This document shows, piece after piece, positions 16,236 through 25,875 of a DNA stretch of 40,032 bases. A program made the translations under genes and the position numbers. Location: positions 1 to 40,032 of the forward strand of contig JAJTID010000010.1 in the NCBI GenBank assembly GCA_021300155.1, written 5' to 3'. This DNA comes from Pirellula sp. GTDB lineage: Bacteria; Planctomycetota; Planctomycetia; Pirellulales; Pirellulaceae. Every line of letters begins with the position of its first letter. Position 1 is the first letter of the stretch. The notes under the pieces were generated by a model. It ran no database searches. It saw only the letters and a list, made by a program, of their open reading frames with translations, and was not told the DNA's origin.

Positions 16236-19200
16236 ATGGCTCTAAACGAACGAGATTCTCTTTTGGCGTCAAACCCATTGTTTTCAAATTCCTTGGAATC
16301 CAAACTCAAGGGACGAAAGTGGCTTCGTGCACTGCTGGGGCGGGTGCTTTCAGACTACGATTCTCGAGAAGTCCGTCGTATCAATTTTGAGCCACTGGAG
16401 TCGCGTCAATTGATGGCGTCGGACTTTTTTGACAGCACTTCTCTGGCAGCAGATAGCCTTTCCATTGCTACCAAAACGAGCGGTTACGCATACTACAGCC
16501 AGTTTTCCAATCTTCAGGCAGAAGGGGAAGGTGATTCTGGCGAGGGAGAAGATGCACCAAATTTGGTCGAGTTTGCCAAGGCGTTGACCCAAGCGGGAGT
16601 TCGGTTCTTTGGTGCGGATTGGTGCCCAATCTGTACTCAGCAAAAGGAACTGTTCGAAGAAGGTCAAGTTTTCTTGCCTTTCTTGGAAATGACCAATGCG
16701 GATAGAACGCGAAATGCGACCGCCATCAGTGAAAACGTTACCCAGTATCCGACGTGGGAGTTTGCCAACGGATCGCGAGTGACTGGATTGCAAACGCTTC
16801 AGCAGCTATCGACATTGTCGGGTGTAGCTATTCCGACGGGGAGCAATCCAACCTTCGTAGAAATCCCCAATCAAACAGTACTCAATGGAGCTCCACTGCA
16901 TATTCCGGTGGATGCTTACGATCCGAATGGTGGTCCGTTGACCATCACTGTTCAGAGTAGTAATCCATCTGTGATTACAGCGGAAATGATTGGTAATCCC
17001 AAATCGCTTCGATTGGATGTGAACGGATATGGCGAGATGGTTTTTCGATTGTTTGCTGATGAAGCCGCTCGGCCGGTTGGGCGAATCGAGTCGTTAGTGA
17101 ATAGTGGATTCTACAACCAATCAGCATCGAACAAGATCATATTCCATCGAGTAATCGATAACTTTGTTTTGCAAGCTGGCGACCCAACGGGAACAGGAAG
17201 CGGTGGTTCGACTCTCCCTGATTTCGACGATCAATTTGACGTCGACTTGCAACATGTTCGAACAGGCATCTTGTCCTACGCGAAGTCTTCCGATGATACG
17301 AATGATTCACAATTCTTTATCACCGAGGGACCACAGCGACATCTCGACTTCAATCATTCGATCTTTGGTCAATTAGTTGAAGGGGATTCGAACCGCGAAG
17401 GGATCTCTCGAACCCAAGTGTCTAGCTCCCGGCCTGTAAATGAAGTGTCCATTAACAATGCAGAAATCTTCAACGATACGGAAAACGGACTCATTCGACT
17501 CAAGGCCCTAGCAAACACGGGGACTTCCACGATCACCGTCACGGTTCAGGACTCGACAGGCCGGACATTTAGCCGTCAGTTTACAGCGACTGCTGCTGCG
17601 GACACGGCTAATGGTGGGCCGTTCTTGAGCGACATCACACTGCCGACATCCATCGTTGCCGGCCAAGAGACGACTTTGCAGCTCACAGGGAATGACGTTG
17701 AAGGTGACGCGGTATTCTTTGACGCCACACGTAGGGGTTCCGTGAACTATCAGTTCACGATGAACGATGCGACGGGCCAATTGAAACTGACGCCGCCAGC
17801 CAACTACACAGGGCCGCTAGAGATTTCTGTTGGAGTGCGTGCTAGGTCAGGAACCCCAACCACCCAAGATACATTTGACACGCAGATTCTAACGTTCAAT
17901 GTGGTTGCTGCTAACAACCTTGCAGCCCCGACCGGAATTGATTTAGCGACCGTCTCCGACTCGGGCTCCAGCGGTACCGACAATTTGACGAACGCTGGAT
18001 CGATGCAGTTCGTCGTTTCTGGCACGACCGTGGGAGCTACGGTCAATCTACGTGTTGGAAGTACTATTGTTGGAACGGCGGTTGCTACCGGAACTAGCAC
18101 CACGATCACAACAGCTCTTGTTGCTCAGTTAGGTCAGGGTGCGCAAAGTATCGTTGCGACGCAAACGCTCGATGGGCAAACAAGCGCGGCATCGCCAGCG
18201 TTGGTAGTGACGTTTGATAGCTTGACGCCGGCAGCTATCGGAACTTCGTTCCTCCCTACGAGCGCCAATGTGGCTACGCCATTGTCTGTCAACCTGTCCC
18301 ATCCTGAGGAGGGGCAGGGGCTTCGATACACATTAGAAAATGCACCAGCAGGGCTAACGATTGATGCGAACACTGGAGTCATGACTTGGACTCCGACAGC
18401 CGAGCAAATCGGAGCTAGAACTGCAGAGTTACGTCTGACTGATGCTGCGGGCAACACTCAGTCGCAACAACTTTCGATTGCCGTTGCAGATGCCGCAAGA
18501 GTAACTGTACAGCTACTCCCGTTTGATTTGAGCGGGAACGCTCTGACTTCGTTGTCGATGAATCAAGAGTTCAATTTGCGAGTGGTCGTGACGGATCTTC
18601 GCGTCGACGGCAATCCAGATGGAGATGGTGTTTTTTCGGCTTACATGGACATCAACTACGATCCAGCCTTGGTAGAAGTCTTCGGCAGCACTCCAGTTAC
18701 TTACAACGGTAACTTTGGGAATGGTCGCTCAACGCCAACCCTGACTACACCAGGTCTAATCGATGAGTTTGGCGCGTTTTCGAGCTTCACCGCTGGACCA
18801 GGTCGCGATCCCCAAGTCGTCGGCGTTATCCGGATGCGGGCCAAAGGAGCGGGACAATCTGTGTTCACCGCCGATCCAGCAGAAAATCCTAGTCGCGGTT
18901 TTTCCGTGTTCAAGATCGACGGTGCCATTCCATCGAATCGAATCAACTTTGTAGCGAACAACGTCGCTGTTGGACGAAATTTTGTTGTTACAAACGACAC
19001 CTTCAATTTCAACGAAGACACGACCAACAACAACTTGACTGTTCTCACGAACGACACCATCACTCCAAGCTCCGGAGCAGTTCTTACGATTCAGTCAGTA
19101 GGCACAACCTCCCATGGAGGAACGGTTTCCATCACATCGGACAGCCAACGATTGACCTATTCGCCGGCTGCTAATTTCAACGGCCAAGAAACTTTCACCT

Positions 19201-20906
19201 ACACGGTTCGTGATCAAACCGGTGCTACGTCAACCGGAACCGTCACGGTCCAAGTGAACCCAGTGAACGATAACCCCGTTGCTGTCAATGATACGGTTAC
19301 GACTGTCCGTGCTGGTGATCGCGACGTTTTTGTAAACATCTTGGCCAACGACAACTCTGGCCCAGACGCAACCGAGACGCTTGTGGTTACTCAAGTGGGA
19401 ACTCCATCTCAAGGAGGAACGGTGCGTGTTGCAACCAGCGGGACGGGAGTTGTGTATACGCCGCGCGTTGGCTTCACAGGCAATGAAACATTTACTTACA
19501 CGATTAGCGACGGAAACGGTGGGACCGCTACAGCGACAGCGACCATGGTTGTCGGGCCTGCGGTTCCTCCTCCCACTGTGGCGAATGATTCATTCAATGT
19601 TCAAGAAGACGCTGCCGCTGCGACCTTTGATCCATTGGTGAATGACACTCCTGCCGCAACGGGTGATACCTTAACGATTACCAGCGTTCAAGCTCCAAAC
19701 GGAACGGCAACGATTACAACAAACAGCACTCGAATCAGCTATTCTCCTCGCGCTAATGCGACGGGAACAGAACTGGTTGTTTACACCGCGCGCAGCACCA
19801 ATGGCGGCTCGGCGGTGGGAACCATCACTTTCAACATCGCCGCTGTCAATGACGCGCCGGATGCGGTGATCGACAATCTAAATGTGTTGTCGCAACCGAA
19901 TCAATCGTTGGATGTTCTGGCAAACGATATCAATGTTGATACAGGTGAAACCCTGATCATCACAGCCGTCACGCAGCCACCGACTGGTCAAGGAACAGTT
20001 CAAATCGGTCCAAACGGGCGAACATTGATTTATAACGCTCCGACGACCGAGTTCACTGGGACTGTTACTTTCTCCTACACCTTGGGAGATGGAAGCACCC
20101 TCACGGATACTGCCAATGTGACACTGAACGTTCAGAATTTCCGACCTCGAAACGTAGGTATCGTACTCGACAGTCCAGTTCAAGGGCTTTCGGTGAATGC
20201 GACATTCGTCCCATCTGTCGGCGGAAGTGGTTCGACAAGCCAGCCTGTTGTTCGAACCTCAACCGGTGTGCAAGTTAACAACATAGGACCCGGTGAAGTA
20301 AGATTCGAGATTCCAAAACTTCCGTTCCTTGTGGGAGACGCGAAGACAGTTGTTGTTCAATCTGCCTTCAACGATACGGATTCGCTAAACACCTCCGTGC
20401 AAGTTGGTAATCGACACGCGCGATATGTGGACATACGGGACTTCATGGGACGAAACCTTCGCAATGGAGTAACTGCCGCCGTTGTGCCGAACCAAAGTGC
20501 ACCTTGGTTTGATTCCCAAGGTGCGTGGAGAAATTACAGCAATGTCAGTGTTTCGTTGAATTCTGCGGGGTCGCAATTAACCGTCCGTGGTACGAGTCCA
20601 ACCAATCAGCAACGTGAAGCAACCTTGCCACTGACTGACAGCCGGGTACAAGTTCGTGCTCGCGAAGGAAATGCTTCTCTCGTACGAATTGGTGGTACAC
20701 CGGACCAGGTGTTTTCAACCACAACTTCGAGTACCAATGCCGCATCTGGTGAAGGGGAGGCATCTCCGAATCTGAATGCACAAGCGGTGGATCAAGCAAT
20801 GCAACAAATTCGCTCGACTTCAGCCGCCGTGCCTGTAGATGAAATTGATGCCATTGCTAGAGGCGCGGTATCGAACGGTTTCCGGCGAGGGTTTAGAACT
20901 CGCTAG
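16236..20906 (+). CDS. Giant surface protein: LEPR-xLL-like, thioredoxin-like, cyclophilin, cohesin-like and cadherin-like domains
   Basis: This is a 1556-residue protein. Residues 50-62, NFEPLESRQLMAS, match the LEPR-xLL-type motif found at the start of large exported planctomycete proteins; there is no ordinary signal peptide. Residues 108-198 resemble a thioredoxin fold with FGADWCPIC (CxxC at 130-133). Residues 262-415 are a cyclophilin-type peptidyl-prolyl isomerase: FHR (Arg305), NF, LQAGD, SQFFI and the His in HLDFNHSIFGQL retain most catalytic positions. An Ig-like segment covers about 662-750. A cohesin-like domain with FSAYMDINYDPALVEVFG lies at about 755-912. Four cadherin-like/Big_9 repeats run at about 916-1008, 1011-1106, 1113-1203 and 1208-1300, with VNDNPVAVND linkers. 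The C-terminus has no anchor or PEP-CTERM-like tail. It probably acts in folding or display at the surface; this is inference. Confidence 0.88.
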   Translation: MALNERDSLLASNPLFSNSLESKLKGRKWLRALLGRVLSDYDSREVRRINFEPLESRQLMASDFFDSTSLAADSLSIATKTSGYAYYSQFSNLQAEGEGDSGEGEDAPNLVEFAKALTQAGVRFFGADWCPICTQQKELFEEGQVFLPFLEMTNADRTRNATAISENVTQYPTWEFANGSRVTGLQTLQQLSTLSGVAIPTGSNPTFVEIPNQTVLNGAPLHIPVDAYDPNGGPLTITVQSSNPSVITAEMIGNPKSLRLDVNGYGEMVFRLFADEAARPVGRIESLVNSGFYNQSASNKIIFHRVIDNFVLQAGDPTGTGSGGSTLPDFDDQFDVDLQHVRTGILSYAKSSDDTNDSQFFITEGPQRHLDFNHSIFGQLVEGDSNREGISRTQVSSSRPVNEVSINNAEIFNDTENGLIRLKALANTGTSTITVTVQDSTGRTFSRQFTATAAADTANGGPFLSDITLPTSIVAGQETTLQLTGNDVEGDAVFFDATRRGSVNYQFTMNDATGQLKLTPPANYTGPLEISVGVRARSGTPTTQDTFDTQILTFNVVAANNLAAPTGIDLATVSDSGSSGTDNLTNAGSMQFVVSGTTVGATVNLRVGSTIVGTAVATGTSTTITTALVAQLGQGAQSIVATQTLDGQTSAASPALVVTFDSLTPAAIGTSFLPTSANVATPLSVNLSHPEEGQGLRYTLENAPAGLTIDANTGVMTWTPTAEQIGARTAELRLTDAAGNTQSQQLSIAVADAARVTVQLLPFDLSGNALTSLSMNQEFNLRVVVTDLRVDGNPDGDGVFSAYMDINYDPALVEVFGSTPVTYNGNFGNGRSTPTLTTPGLIDEFGAFSSFTAGPGRDPQVVGVIRMRAKGAGQSVFTADPAENPSRGFSVFKIDGAIPSNRINFVANNVAVGRNFVVTNDTFNFNEDTTNNNLTVLTNDTITPSSGAVLTIQSVGTTSHGGTVSITSDSQRLTYSPAANFNGQETFTYTVRDQTGATSTGTVTVQVNPVNDNPVAVNDTVTTVRAGDRDVFVNILANDNSGPDATETLVVTQVGTPSQGGTVRVATSGTGVVYTPRVGFTGNETFTYTISDGNGGTATATATMVVGPAVPPPTVANDSFNVQEDAAAATFDPLVNDTPAATGDTLTITSVQAPNGTATITTNSTRISYSPRANATGTELVVYTARSTNGGSAVGTITFNIAAVNDAPDAVIDNLNVLSQPNQSLDVLANDINVDTGETLIITAVTQPPTGQGTVQIGPNGRTLIYNAPTTEFTGTVTFSYTLGDGSTLTDTANVTLNVQNFRPRNVGIVLDSPVQGLSVNATFVPSVGGSGSTSQPVVRTSTGVQVNNIGPGEVRFEIPKLPFLVGDAKTVVVQSAFNDTDSLNTSVQVGNRHARYVDIRDFMGRNLRNGVTAAVVPNQSAPWFDSQGAWRNYSNVSVSLNSAGSQLTVRGTSPTNQQREATLPLTDSRVQVRAREGNASLVRIGGTPDQVFSTTTSSTNAASGEGEASPNLNAQAVDQAMQQIRSTSAAVPVDEIDAIARGAVSNGFRRGFRTR

Positions 20907-20922
20907 TTGGTCATGGTCCTAA

Positions 20923-22314
20923 GTGAATGCCTATCGTTGTTTCTCCATTTGCTTGATATTTCTTCTGCCCCTTCAGTTGGTAGCTGTTAGTCAGGATGTT
21001 TGGTTTTGGGCTCCGCCAAAGCCAATTGGAGATGGTTCGGATTATGAAGCGATCGGATATGAATTAAGTCAAGGCCAAGGTTGGTCCACTAATTTTTCAA
21101 ACGAGTCTTGGCGAGACTTCTATAAAACATACGACCCGATTGGTTACAAACAAACGTTGGATCGTCGCAGCCCACTTGTTGCAGATACGAACCGGCCTCC
21201 GTTGTTTCCTACCTGGATTGCCGTTATCTATCGTTTGGTCCCGCGCGGCCCTTATTCGTCTGCTGCCATTCGTCTTAGCTTGGCAGCTGCCATCGCGATT
21301 GGATGTTCAATCGCCGCAGCATGGGGATGGTGCTTAGCCAGCACGTCATCTTCGGCATGGTTGCGGCAGCATGCGTTTTGGCTTGCGTGGTTCGCGATGA
21401 TCGTCGTATTCACTGAACGCAATCTTCGAAACTATGCAACGGATTTTCTGACAGAACCTTTCGCACTGATAGGCTTCTCTGCTTTTGCAATACTGATATG
21501 GTGTGCTGTTCATCGGTCCTCAATCACGTTCGCAATCTGGTCCGGGATTGCGTTCGGGTTCCTCATTCATTGCCGAAGTGCATTTGTATTGTGGATACCT
21601 TTTTTGCCAGCTTGCCTTTGGCTCTCCATGGTGAAGACGGTGGTTCCAAACCGAACAAAATGGAAACTGATCCTCACGTTTTTCATTTCCCTTCTTCTCA
21701 TTGTCGCTCCGTGGTGGATTCGCAACATCATGGTCCTTGGCGAGCTACAGCCACTTGGGACAAAAGGGCCGACAACGCTGCTAGGAGGCTACTGTGACGA
21801 ATCGTTGAATGCCGGTGGAGAATGGCAATTCGGTCCCGAGAAGCGACTTCGTGAAGAAGTCTATGGTCGGCTTGATCTTGGGAGTGCAACGAGTCAAGAG
21901 TGGATTGAGACAGAAAAAACCATTGCCAGCGAAGCTTCCCAAAGAGTCGTCCACTGGATTCGCACGAACTTCGCGTCACTTCCGCAGCTAATGGTTCAGC
22001 GGGTTGTTACCGAATGGAATCCTTATACTGGCAAATCGCTTCTGTTCAAGATTCTTGCATTGGTTGGTGTGACGGCATTGTGGCTGCAGGATCGCCGCAT
22101 CCTGCTTTGGCTCACGGTTCCGCTCCTCGTCAATTCAGTCGTGGTTGCAGGAACCTACAGTCTTGGTGGTCGGTTCCTGGTCCCGACCTATGGCTGTTTC
22201 TATTTGTTGGTTTCGACCGGCTTTCTATACATGTTCTCCGAGTTCGCACGCGTATTAGGGTCTCGAAACATGCGTGGGACGTCGAAAATGGACCGGGATG
22301 CAAGTAAATCGTAG
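20923..22314 (+). CDS. GT-C-fold membrane glycosyltransferase (GT39/PMT-2-like)
   Basis: This 463-residue polytopic membrane protein has an N-terminal helix and about nine further hydrophobic segments. The first extracytoplasmic loop holds IGDGSDYEAIGYELSQGQGW and NRPPLFPTWIAVIYRLV, the Asp-containing loop and RPP-x-FP pattern seen in dolichyl-phosphate-mannose/polyprenyl-phosphate glycosyltransferases. These take sugars from a polyprenyl-phosphate carrier on the outer face of the membrane and place them on lipid or protein. It starts with GTG (20923-20925) only 16 bp after the giant surface protein, so glycosylation of that protein is an attractive but untested idea. No other start fits, because the next in-frame ATG would delete the catalytic loop. 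Confidence 0.8.
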   Translation: MNAYRCFSICLIFLLPLQLVAVSQDVWFWAPPKPIGDGSDYEAIGYELSQGQGWSTNFSNESWRDFYKTYDPIGYKQTLDRRSPLVADTNRPPLFPTWIAVIYRLVPRGPYSSAAIRLSLAAAIAIGCSIAAAWGWCLASTSSSAWLRQHAFWLAWFAMIVVFTERNLRNYATDFLTEPFALIGFSAFAILIWCAVHRSSITFAIWSGIAFGFLIHCRSAFVLWIPFLPACLWLSMVKTVVPNRTKWKLILTFFISLLLIVAPWWIRNIMVLGELQPLGTKGPTTLLGGYCDESLNAGGEWQFGPEKRLREEVYGRLDLGSATSQEWIETEKTIASEASQRVVHWIRTNFASLPQLMVQRVVTEWNPYTGKSLLFKILALVGVTALWLQDRRILLWLTVPLLVNSVVVAGTYSLGGRFLVPTYGCFYLLVSTGFLYMFSEFARVLGSRNMRGTSKMDRDASKS

Positions 22315-22320
22315 GTTGGT

Positions 22321-22326
22321 TATAAT
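22321..22326 (+). promoter_or_regulatory. Consensus -10 box ahead of the acyltransferase-ABC genes
   Basis: A perfect TATAAT lies just after the glycosyltransferase stop and 40 bp before the acyltransferase ATG. The -35 position (ATGCAA, 22298-22303) is poor, so this is a candidate internal promoter. Confidence 0.4.
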
Positions 22327-22366
22327 CCGACGCTGCGGTATTCAGAAGCGAGTCTTTATCACGTCC

Positions 22367-23599
22367 ATGAACGATCAACCCTACGGTATCCCACCGAAAT
22401 TCTGGCCTCCAAAATTGACACCTTGGTGGTTTCGTATGTTGGCTCCGATGCGTCGATCTGCTTTGAAGAAGCAGCGAATGTCGGACGTCGAATTGCGAGG
22501 TACCGATCAGTTGGCCCGAACGGTGGACAACGGCTGCGGTGTGTTAATAACACCCAACCATTCGTTTCATTGGGATTCGTACTGCCTTATTCAATCTGCG
22601 GAACGGCTCAGGCTACCTTTCTATTTCATGTCTGCCTGGCAAGTCTTCGCAGCAAGCCGCTGGTTTGAATGCGAGTCGATGCAGAGATGCGGTTGCTTTA
22701 GCGTGGATCGAGAAGGGACCGATATACAGTCGCTAAAAACGGCCGTTGATATCCTGCAATCGAAGAAGAACCCTCTCGTGATTTTCCCCGAAGGTGATAT
22801 CTACCATACCAACGATGCCATCACACCATTTCGAGATGGAGCCGCTGCGATTGCGCTCATGGCTGCTCGAAAATCAGAAAGACCGATTTGCATCTTGCCC
22901 GTTGCGATCAAGCGTTGGTATATCGAAGATCCAACAACCAGCGTTTTGCAAACCATTGCGAAGATTGAGCAAAGAATGCTATGGGACCCGAAACCACATC
23001 TACCGATTGTCGAGCGAGTCTTGAACATTGCCCAAGGCTTGATTGCTCTCAAGGAAACAGAATACCTGCATTCGCCACAAACTGGGACGCTCGCTGAACG
23101 CATCGGGCGCCTCACAAATCATCTGCTCGAGAATGCAGAGTCGAAATATGGACTTCAACCTAAATCCGATTTCGTTCCCGACAGAATTAAAGAGGTGCGA
23201 AGGGCTATAATCAGCCTTCGCGAGCAACTTCAGACAACATCGACTGCGGAACAACAAGACAATTGGAATTGTGATATGCACACGATGTTCTTGGCGACAC
23301 AGTTATTCAGTTACCCAGGAAACTATCTTCTAAACGAACCGTCGATCGAACGAATCGTCGAAACCGTCGACAAACTAGAAGAAGACATCATGGGTGCGAT
23401 TTATCCAACAGTGCATGGGGAAAAACGAGTCATTGTTCAGTTCGATACACCTATCCAACTCCCCAATGGAAAGGAACGAAAGCTTTCGGCAGCTGACTTA
23501 ACCGACAAAATTGAACAGTGTGTACAATCCATGATCAACCACCTTAACACATCATCAGAAAGCGGAATGCCCCCCGATGTTCTCCTTGCAAAACGTTAG
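22367..23599 (+). CDS. PlsC-type 1-acylglycerol-3-phosphate acyltransferase family protein
   Basis: This 410-residue protein has the acyltransferase motifs NHSFHWD (His65-x4-Asp70), a GCFSVDREGTD segment (109-119) in the motif II position, and FPEG (140-143). These define the glycerolipid acyltransferase (PF01553) family, which transfers acyl chains to lysophosphatidic acid or related lipids. The C-terminal 200 residues extend beyond the ordinary PlsC domain and are mostly helical, with a Cys/Met-containing segment. The frame opens upstream at 22274, but the ATG at 22367 follows a TATAAT box and gives a normal N-terminus. Its end overlaps the ABC ATPase start by 23 bp. Lipid specificity is unknown. 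Confidence 0.87.
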   Translation: MNDQPYGIPPKFWPPKLTPWWFRMLAPMRRSALKKQRMSDVELRGTDQLARTVDNGCGVLITPNHSFHWDSYCLIQSAERLRLPFYFMSAWQVFAASRWFECESMQRCGCFSVDREGTDIQSLKTAVDILQSKKNPLVIFPEGDIYHTNDAITPFRDGAAAIALMAARKSERPICILPVAIKRWYIEDPTTSVLQTIAKIEQRMLWDPKPHLPIVERVLNIAQGLIALKETEYLHSPQTGTLAERIGRLTNHLLENAESKYGLQPKSDFVPDRIKEVRRAIISLREQLQTTSTAEQQDNWNCDMHTMFLATQLFSYPGNYLLNEPSIERIVETVDKLEEDIMGAIYPTVHGEKRVIVQFDTPIQLPNGKERKLSAADLTDKIEQCVQSMINHLNTSSESGMPPDVLLAKR

Positions 23600-24308
23600 C
23601 AAATCCTTCGGCGATTTGCAGGTGGTAAAGCCTACAACGATCGCTTTTCACGAAGGGGAGTCCACGGTACTGATCGGCCCGAGCGGATGCGGAAAAAGTA
23701 CATTATTGCGATTGCTCATCGGTTTGATCGTCCCAGACTCGGGAACTATCGAATTTGGTGGAGAACGATTAACCTCATCCAATATTCTTTCCCAACGGCA
23801 ACGCATGGGATATGTGATCCAGGATGGTGGCCTATTTCCACATCTCACCGCACAGGAAAACGTTGGCTTGCTCGCCAAGCATTTGCGTTGGGACAAAGGG
23901 AAGATCGATAAACGAGTACGAGAGCTTGCTGAATTAACGCGATTACCTCACACTGCACTGAATCGTTATCCGCTCCAGATGTCCGGTGGTCAACGCCAGC
24001 GTGTCGGTATCATGCGCGCTTTGATGCTGGATCCTGCGGTGGTTCTTCTCGATGAGCCAATGGGGGCTCTCGACCCGCTGGTGCGTTTCGATTTGCAAGA
24101 AGATTTGCGTAACATCTTTCGAACGTTGCGCAAAACCTCCATTATGGTAACGCATGATATGGGTGAAGCAGGATTCTTTGGAGATCGCGTATTACTGCTA
24201 TCCGAAGGATCGATTGTCCAAGACGGCCAACTGCAAGACCTCATCGACCGACCTGCCAACGAGTACGTTACTCGATTTATCAACGCCCAACGAATCCCAC
24301 ACGCATGA
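23577..24308 (+). CDS. ABC transporter ATPase, osmoprotectant (OpuA/OpuC) type
   Basis: This is a 243-residue ATP-binding subunit. Walker A GPSGCGKST (34-42), the Q-loop at Gln82, signature MSGGQRQR (135-142), Walker B VVLLDEP (155-161) and the H-loop His193 are all intact. The closest functional class is the quaternary-amine importers (ProV/OpuCA), judged mainly from the fused partner next door. The C-terminal CBS domains of ProV and OpuCA are absent, so ionic-strength sensing through CBS is not expected. It overlaps the acyltransferase gene by 23 bp and the downstream gene by ATGA. Together with that gene it makes a complete importer. Confidence 0.92.
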   Translation: MFSLQNVSKSFGDLQVVKPTTIAFHEGESTVLIGPSGCGKSTLLRLLIGLIVPDSGTIEFGGERLTSSNILSQRQRMGYVIQDGGLFPHLTAQENVGLLAKHLRWDKGKIDKRVRELAELTRLPHTALNRYPLQMSGGQRQRVGIMRALMLDPAVVLLDEPMGALDPLVRFDLQEDLRNIFRTLRKTSIMVTHDMGEAGFFGDRVLLLSEGSIVQDGQLQDLIDRPANEYVTRFINAQRIPHA

Positions 24309-25855
24309 ACTCCAACAGCACAAAACCAATGGCCCGAAACGGTGTCGCATTGCTATTGGCAATGTTTTTCCTAAATGCTTCAGCGCAGGCAGATCAGAAC
24401 AAGATTCAAATAGGGTCCAAGAGCTTTACAGAATCGGTGATTCTTGGCGAAGTCTTGACTCATTTGGCTCGGTCCACGGGAGTGGAGGCCGAGCACCGCG
24501 CTGAGCTTGGGGGAACCCAAATTCTTTGGCAAGCGTTGCAGGCAGGCGATATCGATGCCTATGTGGATTACACCGGAACTATCCGCGAAGAACTGCTCAG
24601 CGACGTTCTAAAGCAAGGGGTTGAGGTTCGGAGCGAACGAGACATGCAAGAACAAATGGCGAAGAAACAGGTCATCATGTCCGACCAACTTGGGTTCAAC
24701 AACACCTATGCTCTCGGAATGAGAGATTCGGTAGCAATCGCAAAGAATATCTCAAAAATCAGTGATTTGCTGAATCATCAAGACCTGGAGTTCGGAATCA
24801 GTGACGAGTTTATGGAACGCAAAGATGGTTGGAAGCAGCTTGCGATCAAGTATCGTTTCCCTAAATTTGATGTGAAGACCATGGACCACAATCTTGCGTA
24901 TCGTGGCTTGGAGCGAAACTCCATTCAAGTTACCGACTTGTATACAACCGATGCGGAAATCGAGTACTATCGACTGAGAGTTCTCGAGGACGATAAAGGT
25001 TTCTTCCCAACGTACTACGCCGTTGTGTTGATGCGAAGCGATCTGAAGGACCGATTCCCGAAAGTAGCAGATGCTTTGCTCTCGATCGTAGGAAAGATCG
25101 ATTCCAACACGATGACTGCCATGTCCGCAAACGTGCGATTAGATCGAGAGTTGGAAACAAATGTCGCGGCAGAATTCTTGAATAAGAATCTCAACCTAAA
25201 TGTGCCTCTCGCCCAGGTCGACGCGTCAGCCGAATGGAGGCGATTCTTTTGGCGACTCGCGACCAACACCAAAGAACACTTGTTTCTAGTGCTCGTTTCC
25301 CTGGGATTAGCTATTTTGTCCGCGATTCCCTTGGGAGTATTCGCGGCCAAGAATGAGCACGCGGGTAATTTCATATTGAGTATTGTTGGAGTCATTCAGA
25401 CATTGCCATCCATGGCATTGTTGGTTTTCATGATACCGATCTTCGGACTCGGTGCTGTCCCAGCGATTGCTGCATTATTCTTTTATAGTTTGTTGCCGAT
25501 TGTCAGGAACACGTACGCCGGTCTGACGCAGATACCGACACCGACTCGAGAGTCGGCAGAGGTCATTGGATTGCCCAGTAGTGCTCGGTTAAAACTGATA
25601 GAACTCCCCCTCGCGATGCCTTCGATTTTGGCAGGGATCAAAACAGCCGCAGTGATCAACGTCGGAACCGCGACTATTGGAGCATTGATCGGAGCTGGCG
25701 GGTATGGTGCGCCTATCCTCACTGGAATTAGACTATCCAGCATCAGTCTGATTCTTCAGGGAGCAGTGCCCGCAGCCGTCATGGCCGTGCTGGTGCAATA
25801 TCTGTTTTCTTGGTTCGAACGTTGGTGTGTCTCTCCAGGCCTTCGATTGAAGTGA
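24305..25855 (+). CDS. Fused substrate-binding protein and permease of an osmoprotectant-type ABC importer
   Basis: This is a 516-residue protein. A signal sequence spans residues 1-28 (ALLLAMFFLNASAQA). An OpuAC-type substrate-binding domain (PF04069) covers about 32-295, starting IQIGSKSFTESVILGEVL and containing DIDAYVDYTGTI. A BPD_transp_1 permease domain covers about 308-516 with several helices and an EAA-like loop, ESAEVIGLPSSARLKLIELP. Such importers usually carry glycine betaine, choline or similar solutes. The binding domain precedes the permease, the reverse of the order I know from the BusAB/OpuFB and ProWX fusions. ATGA overlap with the ATPase gene indicates coupling. The ligand is not determined. 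Confidence 0.92.
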   Translation: MNSNSTKPMARNGVALLLAMFFLNASAQADQNKIQIGSKSFTESVILGEVLTHLARSTGVEAEHRAELGGTQILWQALQAGDIDAYVDYTGTIREELLSDVLKQGVEVRSERDMQEQMAKKQVIMSDQLGFNNTYALGMRDSVAIAKNISKISDLLNHQDLEFGISDEFMERKDGWKQLAIKYRFPKFDVKTMDHNLAYRGLERNSIQVTDLYTTDAEIEYYRLRVLEDDKGFFPTYYAVVLMRSDLKDRFPKVADALLSIVGKIDSNTMTAMSANVRLDRELETNVAAEFLNKNLNLNVPLAQVDASAEWRRFFWRLATNTKEHLFLVLVSLGLAILSAIPLGVFAAKNEHAGNFILSIVGVIQTLPSMALLVFMIPIFGLGAVPAIAALFFYSLLPIVRNTYAGLTQIPTPTRESAEVIGLPSSARLKLIELPLAMPSILAGIKTAAVINVGTATIGALIGAGGYGAPILTGIRLSSISLILQGAVPAAVMAVLVQYLFSWFERWCVSPGLRLK

Positions 25856-25875
25856 TCTGAGTTGCGGATTGTGGA

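Noticed and set aside
20800-20906. Possible C-terminal sorting tail on the giant surface protein
   Set aside because: The C-terminus is charged and lacks both a hydrophobic helix and a PEP-like motif, so it is not an obvious exosortase substrate.
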